DNA from: Lindgomyces ingoldianus
Lineage: Eukaryota > Ascomycota > Dothideomycetes > Pleosporales > Lindgomycetaceae
Assembly (NCBI RefSeq): GCF_010093535.1
Contig: NW_022985226.1
Coordinates: 110,244-174,243 of the forward strand
Length of the DNA stretch: 64,000 nucleotides
Direction of reading: 5' to 3'
The notes under the pieces were generated by a model that worked only from the letters and a program-made list of their open reading frames with translations, made no database searches and was not told the origin of the DNA. The first letter of the stretch is position 1, and every line of letters starts with the position of its first letter. Positions 57,440-64,000 of the stretch are shown here, piece after piece. The translations under genes and the position numbers were made by a program.

Positions 57440-60400
57440 TTAATAAGCTTAGTACTTACATAACTCTAAGCTATTAAAGTAAGCTAAGAAGCCTTTTAAA
57501 AAGCACTTACTTTATAAGAAAGCTGCTATGTTATAAGCTTTAAAGCTTTTTAAAAAAACTTTAAAGAATAGCTTTATGTTATTAAGTAGTCTATTTCTGC
57601 CTTAACTTCTATTATAGTAGTAGAAACTAAGAACTTACTAGCCTTAAAGCTTACTTAGAAGTTTAGAGATAGCTTAACTCTTTTTTACTTAACACTGCTT
57701 ACAACTTGTAACTTTTTTAACTTAGTAATAAAATCTAACTAACTTCTTAATCCCCTACTATTTAATAGAAAATAGAAAGACTTACTTTTTTTCTTACATA
57801 AGCTCTAATACAAACTTAAAAGAAATATAGACTAATTCCTTTTTAAATGCTTCTAGTTACTATATGCCTACTTTTAACTTAACTATAATGTAACAGCCTT
57901 AATTAACTTACTAATAAATAAGAATATTATTAACCTAGATTAATTTATAGTGTTTCTGTAAGCAACTTATAAAGACTTAAATAAAGAGTTAACAGCCCTA
58001 AGTTACTTAAACACTTTATAATAAATAAAAAAAAGCTTTACCTTACACTTTATAAAGTTCTGCTAACTTGCATCTAATACAGGCCTAAATAAGATAGGTC
58101 TAATTACAGCTTTATATAACTCCTTCTTAACTAAACTATAACGCGCTATAGTAGGAGAACCCCTTCTAAACAACCTTAATGTGTATGTAAACCTAATTGC
58201 TACCTATAATAATAACATAAGGTTCCTCCCTATACAAGCTCTAATACGCCCCTAAACTAGCGCAGTTGTAAATAAGGACTCTAATATAATAAAAATTAAT
58301 TTAAATTATGCTTTAGTTAGTTCTAAAAAGCATAAAGATTATAAAAAAAAAAGTTAATACTTTAAGTGTAGTAAGCATAGTTATATTTTTTAAAACTGCT
58401 TTATTTCTTTTTTTTAAGTCTACGCAAGTAGCGCTGCTAGCACTTATTAAAAATTCTTACTATCTTAATCTTATTTCTATAAAGGCTTTAACTTATATTT
58501 AAGCCTTAATCTTTTTTGCTACTCTTAACGTAGCTGCAGCTATAGCAGTAGGAGCCTGCAAAAAGGCTTGTCCTAGGGCTAAGTTGCCCTCTAGGACTAA
58601 TTTAACACTAGATCTCTGCTAACCTATAGGCTAAGTCCCCTACTAATAACTAAAAGTACTAAGTTAATATTCTTATATGTTTATAATAAAGAACTATATT
58701 AGTTTTAATATAAGCTTTTATTAACTTAAAAGCAAATAGCATAGGTTACATTAATAAAAAACTAGTGTGTAAACTAAATCTTTAATTAACACTACTTACT
58801 TAAATAATTTACTTAACTAGATTTAATAGAAAATAACTTAAAAAAGGTTTTATTTTCTATACTATAACTATTATAATTACTTACTAACACTATAAGGAGC
58901 AGATTAAGCTCTATGTAATAAACATAGAATGTTATAACTTAATCCTAGGACAACTATAGCTGTATTAGCATAAAGTTACTTTTAATTACTAAAAGTAAGT
59001 TCTAAACTTTAACTTTTTTTAATGCTAAGACATATACTTATGCTTACACCTAAATAACACTTAAATAGCACTTAATATAGAAGGTCTCTAGACCTACTTT
59101 TTAATAACTTAGAGAAAAACTACTTAAGTAAAGCTAATAAGCTAGGCCTTTTACTAAGATAAGCTATATAAAATAATTTAATAACTGCTTAAACCTAAAG
59201 AAAAGAAAGCCTTTAAGGAACCTTTACTAACTTAATTTAGACATAAACTAGGACTTAAACAGCAGATAGACATCTGCTACATAGGACCTACCTTATTTAT
59301 AACTCTAGCTTAATAACTAGATTATAAAATCTATGTAGTTATAATTTCTAATATAGACTAAGCTTTAGCTCTCTAAAAACATACTAACTTAAAAATAATA
59401 GTTTTTTAAGACTACTATAACTTATTACATGTCTTCTTTTAAGATAAGTCTAATAAGCTTTTAATATAATGTCTATATAATTACTAAATAACTTTTAAGC
59501 CTAGTAAACAACCTAGTTATAGGCCACTGTATAGGATGTTACTAAATAAATTAAAAGTGCTCTAAAAATACTTTAATAAAAACCTAAAAAAGGGTTTATT
59601 TAAGCTAGCTTCTTACTAGTAGTGTTACTTATACTATTTATAAAGAAACCTAGAGGTAGGCTTTAATTTTATGTTAACTACTAAGGACTAAATGCTGTTA
59701 CTATTAAAAACTAATACTTAATTTTTTTTTTATAGAAAACTCTAAGCTAACTAAGTAAAGCAAAGTATTTTATAAAGTTAAATATTATTACTGCCTTTAA
59801 CAAGCTAAGAATAGTAAAGGGTAATAAGTAGCTAATAGTGTTTTAGACCTAATATAGACTATTTAAGTACTTAGTAATGCCCTTTAGCTTAGCTAACGCG
59901 CCTAGTACTTTTTAACATTTTGTAAATAACTTACTCTAACCCTACCTAGACATGTTCTGCACTACGTATATTAATAATATTCTAATCTATAGTAATAGCC
60001 TTTTAGAGCATAAACAGCATGTACGCCTAGTGCTAAAGGCTATAGAAGAAGTAGGTCTGTAACTTAATGTAGATAAATGCAAGTTTTACTAATTAAAGGT
60101 TATGTATTTAGGATATGTAATTTTTATAAATAGCATCTAAATAGACCCTGTTAAGGTTTAGACTATGCTAGATTAGTAATACCTAAAGAACATAAAAAAT
60201 GTTTAAGCCTTTATAAAATTTACTAACTTTTACTAATAATTTATTAATAACTTTTTACAGCTAGTAAGCTCTATAATTACACTTACTAAAAAAAAGGTTT
60301 AATTTAACTTTAACCTAAATTACTAATAGTTTTTTAACTAGCTAAAAAAAGCCTTTACTAAAGCCTTAATACTCTACTACTTTAACTCTAAACTACTAAT

Positions 60401-62395
60401 ACTTATAGAAGCTAATGCCTTAGACTATATAGTAGCAGGAGTTCTTTTCTAGACTAAGCTAGATAGGACTATTAAGCCTATTACATACTTCTTAAAAAGA
60501 ATAAGTCCTGTAAAAGGTAATTATAAGATCTATAACAAAGAATTACTTGCTATAGTACACTGCTTTAAATAATAGCAACTTAAACTAGAAAGTGCAGCGC
60601 ATCTAATACAGGTCCTATCTAACTATAAGAACTTACAGTACTTTATAACTATAAAACAACTTAGCTACTAATAAGCCTGTTAGTCTAAATACCTATCTTA
60701 TTTTAATTTTAAGATTACTTATTATTCTAGTTAAGATAAAGAGAAACTAGATGCCTTTATAAGGCAATTCTAAAACATCTCTGCTTAGAAAAAAGTATAA
60801 AAGGCTTAATACTAAACTCTGCTTTAACTTAAGCTATTTTTAGACCTTAACTTAAATAAAATAAAGTAAATAATTAATTAGATTATTACTAATAAGTATC
60901 TAAATAATAAATTTATCTAAAAAACCTTAGACCTGCTTTAAAACAGTGCTAGTTAGTTAAAGAAGGTAATACTAGCTAACTATAAAAACTAAAATAGTAA
61001 GCTATATTACTATAACTAACTTATAATTTTTAATTCTAATAAACTAAGAATTAAACTACTCTAAATTGTACATAACTTGCCTGTTAAAGAACACTTAGGT
61101 AGAGGAAAGACTCTTAACCTACTACAGAGAGAGTACTACTGGCCCCGCATGTTCTATACTGTACGCTAATACGTATTATGTTGCTATACTTGCTGTAAAG
61201 TAAAAGCCTTTTAAGAAAGGTATAATAGCCTGCTTAAACTACTTCTAATTTTTAAATAAGCTTAAAAAGATATATTAATTAATTTTATTATAGACCTACC
61301 CCTATTTAAAGGGTACATAAATATTATAGTAGTTATTAATTACTTAACTAAGTATTAACACTTAATACTATGTTCCTCTATAACTGCCCCTAATATAGCC
61401 TAGTTATTCTACTAATACATATAGGTTTACTATAGCCTGCCTAACACAATTATATTAGACAGAGGTACGCAGTTTGTCTTAGCCTTCTAGAACAAACTCT
61501 GTAAACAGCTCTAAATTATCTCTTATCTATCTATAGCTTTTTACCTAGAGACTAACAGCTAGACTAAGAATGTAAATGCTGTAATAAAATAAGTTCTATA
61601 AGTGTATATAAACTACTAGTAAGATAACTAGGTAAAATAGTTAGCTACAGCATAGTTTAAAGCTAATAATATAACATCTAAATTAACATAAGTATCCCTG
61701 TTTTTAGTAAACTATAGATACTACCCCTAAATAGAATTTAAACTACTTATAAATACCCTTTAACTAACTTATTAATCTGTATAAGTAATAAATGTAAATA
61801 GACTTATTAATAAGATCTAAAACATATCTAAATATATTTATAAAAAGCTTACATAGGCTTAAGCTTTTTAATAAGAGTACGTAAACTAATCCTAAACTTC
61901 TGCCCCTGTGTATGCAGCTAGCAAGAAGGTCTAGCTAGACACTAGAAATATTTAAACAAACTAATAATTAAAGAAACTTAATTAGAAAAACCTTAGCCCC
62001 TTTATAGTAGCTTATATAGTCTTATTACACACTTATAGATTAATCCTACCTAACAGCATAAAGATACACCCTGTGTTCCATGTATTGTTGCTGCGCTAAG
62101 TAGCCTCTAAATCTAACTATCTACCTAGACAGCTAAACTTACTACTTAAACCTGTTATTATAAATAACAAACTAAAATATGTTGTAGAAGATGTTAAATA
62201 GATCTAGTTTAATAAAAAAAAACATATCTATAAATACTTTATAAAATAGACTAGATATAACAAACTGTTATAAGAACCTGCAGAAGCTCTGTAAGAGAAC
62301 TCTGCAGTAACTTAATTCTACGCTTAATACTTATCTAAACTAAACCTGTACTCTAATAAAGACAACTTAATGCTAGAACTACTAATGTAAAGAAT
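57440..62395 (+). pseudogene. pol: gypsy-2 gag-pol relic with chromodomain
   Basis: The gag zinc-knuckle relic is near 58350-58400 (YFKCSKHSYIF). RT: KKPRGRL*FYVNY*GLNAVT near 59643-59705, and TYINNILIYSNS near 59965 (the DD box now NN). RNase H begins near 60390. The integrase HHCC zinc finger is near 61070-61210 (EHLGRGKTLNLLQREYYWPR, then CCYTCCK), and the core follows near 61280 (INFIIDLPLF). IHPVFHVLLLR near 62053 precedes a chromodomain near 62170-62290 (KKHIYKYFIK*TRYNKLL*E). These are diagnostic of Ty3/gypsy chromoviruses. All catalytic Asp changes seen are G-to-A. Confidence 0.9.
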
Positions 62396-62422
62396 TCCCT
62401 TCTTAATAAGGGGGGGGGGTAC

Positions 62423-62740
62423 TGTTACAGTATCCTCCCTAGATTCTAGACATAACTGTATTAGACATGTACTAGAGTATTATTAGTGCACGTCTAACAT
62501 AAACATAACATAACATAGACATAAACTTAAGCATAAACTACTTTAACACTAACTAAACCTAAAACAGGCTTAATTTATACCTAAAGTGCTTAGACTTCTA
62601 AGCTAAGTATTTAATTGCTAATTTCCTTTTAAACTTTCTTGTTCCTCACACAACATCTTGTACCTACTATAATACCTCACGTAGTAATTAAACTAGACCT
62701 CCGTGAAGCTCTATAACCTTACTCGTGCACAATCGTGACA
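62423..62740 (+). repeat. gypsy-2 3' LTR (318 bp)
   Basis: TGTTACAGTATCCTCC to ATCGTGACA, the same length as the 5' LTR. Confidence 0.95.
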
Positions 62741-64000
62741 ACATAACTAAATGTTAAGAGCTATTTTAACTTATTTTAAGTTAAATAAGACTAAACTAGT
62801 GCTATAAAACCCTTCTTAGATATTACTAGAAGTAATTACTATATTATAGGTGTGTATAAAGCATAGTAGAAACTTAAGTTTTATAATATAAGTAATTTAG
62901 TTACATATAAGATCTTTAGCTTAGCGCCTATACACCTTTTTTAAAAGGGTAAAACAACCTATATTAAAAGGCTATAAAAGGTGCAATAAGTATAAAGGTA
63001 TATAAATAGTAATAATTTTATATTTTTTATAGTACTACTAGAAATTAAGTAAGTTATAGCTTTTATAGCTATTAATAATAAAAAGCTACTAAGTGCTTAT
63101 AACTTTTTTTTTATATGCTTATTAAAGTGCTTTAACTACTGCAGCCTAAGCTTATTTATTATCTAGCTATTTTTAGAGACTATAATAACCTAGTTCTAAA
63201 GCAGATTTTTCTTTTTATACTAAGCAGAAAAGTAATAGCAGCTTTTAAAAATAATAACAAGTAAAATAGCCTACTTTATTATATTAATGCTTTATATAAC
63301 TATTATCTACTTTTTATTACTTTACTGTATTACCTTTAGCTGTTCTTATTTTTCTAAAGCTATAATAACTACTCTAGTTAATATCTAGCCTATTATAAAG
63401 CTTAACTTATTAAAGTTATATGTGTCTTTATTCTAAATACTATACTTAGCTTTTATATTAGCTACTAGGCAAAACTAGCTTTAGATAACCTTTAGATCTT
63501 TATAAAATAGTTTTTTATAATTATACTTATAATTAAACTTTATTATAAACTTAAGGCAGTACTTAACTTATATACTAGGCTAGTTTAAGCTAACCTAGCC
63601 TAGATTACACTCTGCGTGTAAGGAATTAGCTATATTAGCTATAGCTGTAAGCTTAAAAGAAAATCTATGTGTAATAAGCTTAAGTATATACTTAATAACT
63701 ACTTTTTTTTTAAGCTTAGTTAGATTTCTTAATTTAGGCTAGCATTCTACTTATAAAGGCTGTCTAGCGCGTTAATTACTTAGTGTTATGTAAAAAACAT
63801 TATAAATAGCTGTAGTGTGTTATAAGAAAAGTTTTAAGGCTTATTTAAAAGCCTAAAAAGTAAGCTATATCTAATATTCTTTAGAAGATTTAATCTAGTG
63901 TTATTGTTAAGGCATTATGTAGATAGGTAGAGTTTAGTAGAGGCTTAGCAAAAGTAGCCGGCTAACCTGTGTGGCCGGCTAACCTGTTAGGTACGTTAAG

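Larger units (their letters stand above)
57076..62740 (+). mobile_element. gypsy-2: complete chromodomain Ty3/gypsy element (5665 bp), RIPed
   Basis: The 318-bp LTRs (57076-57393 and 62423-62740) start TGTCACGG / TGTTACAG and end ATAACA / GTGACA. ACATA is duplicated at 57071-57075 and 62741-62745. A run of ten G next to the 3' LTR (62410-62419) is the polypurine tract. The internal order is gag, protease, RT, RNase H, integrase, chromodomain. It interrupts A-3. Confidence 0.95.
56463..63996 (-). mobile_element. A-3: family A transposon split by gypsy-2
   Basis: ACGTACCTAACAGG at 56463 and GGTACGT ending at 63996, flanked by TA (56461-56462, 63997-63998). Without gypsy-2 (5665 bp) and its 5-bp duplication the element is 1864 bp. 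Orientation is minus, judged by the end carrying the putative C terminus at the left. Stop-riddled. It provides the uninterrupted reference for the B-short-1 insertion site in A-1. Confidence 0.92.
45538..64000 (+). mobile_element. copia-4: 5'-truncated copia copy hosting four insertions
   Basis: It begins inside the LTR (CGAACCTCTGTGCG; LTR end TTTAACA at 45730). Internal pieces are 45731-45740, 46840-47110, 48977-49212, 56425-56462 and 63997-64000, all collinear with copia-2 from 49493 to about 50215. Each junction closes on TA or a 5-bp duplication. It continues past the window. Strongly RIPed; no coding frame. Confidence 0.85.

Noticed and set aside
1..64000. Search for a bacterial-type operon, phage or biosynthetic cluster
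   Set aside because: No ribosome-binding sites, operon-like ORF runs or cluster enzymes; introns, RIP signature and transposon types indicate a fungal nuclear genome.

Overview
The window looks like an AT-rich, transposon-packed compartment of a filamentous ascomycete genome. Nearly all AT-rich tracts are riddled with stop codons that fall where the parent proteins have Trp or Gln, which is the CpA-to-TpA signature of repeat-induced point mutation (RIP). The families present (Fot1/pogo-like TIR elements of about 1.86 kb, chromodomain Ty3/gypsy, Ty1/copia, hAT, Tc1/mariner) fit a Dothideomycete, perhaps Pleosporales; from memory the two TIR families resemble the Molly/Pixie type of Parastagonospora, but this is not checked. 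The ORFs in the AT-rich parts are almost all chance or relic frames.

Region 1 (1-23364) is a tower of nested insertions. A minus-strand copia copy (copia-3) carries a family A TIR element (A-1), which carries a 1100-bp foldback element (B-short-1). To the right, a gypsy relic (gypsy-1) carries a family A element (A-outer, 11020-23362). A-outer is itself split by a full family B element (containing an entire copia-like element E), by a solo LTR of family D (containing an assembly gap and the end of a family C LTR), and by an internally deleted A copy. Removing the inserts leaves A-outer at 1862 bp, and other layers close on intact target-site duplications.

Region 2 (23365-26000) is a GC-balanced island with a foldback element and a decayed minus-strand fungal gene. 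Region 3 (about 26000-35850) is a hAT transposase relic split by copia-1 (itself hit by B-short-2) and by a short non-coding LTR element (C-1).

Region 4 (35850-45540) is mostly un-RIPed. It holds a minus-strand pogo-type transposase pseudogene with a 155-bp insertion, the only plausible intact host gene (a 276-residue multi-spanning membrane protein with five short introns, preceded by a duplicated first exon), and a Tc1/mariner element interrupted by a second pogo-type element.

Region 5 (45538-64000) is a second tower. A 5'-truncated copia copy (copia-4) carries B-short-3, B-full-2, a complete copia copy (copia-2, 7.2 kb with identical-length 280-bp LTRs) and a family A element (A-3), which is split by a complete 5.67-kb chromodomain gypsy element (gypsy-2).

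Family letters A-G are my own labels. No rRNA, tRNA or CRISPR array was recognised.
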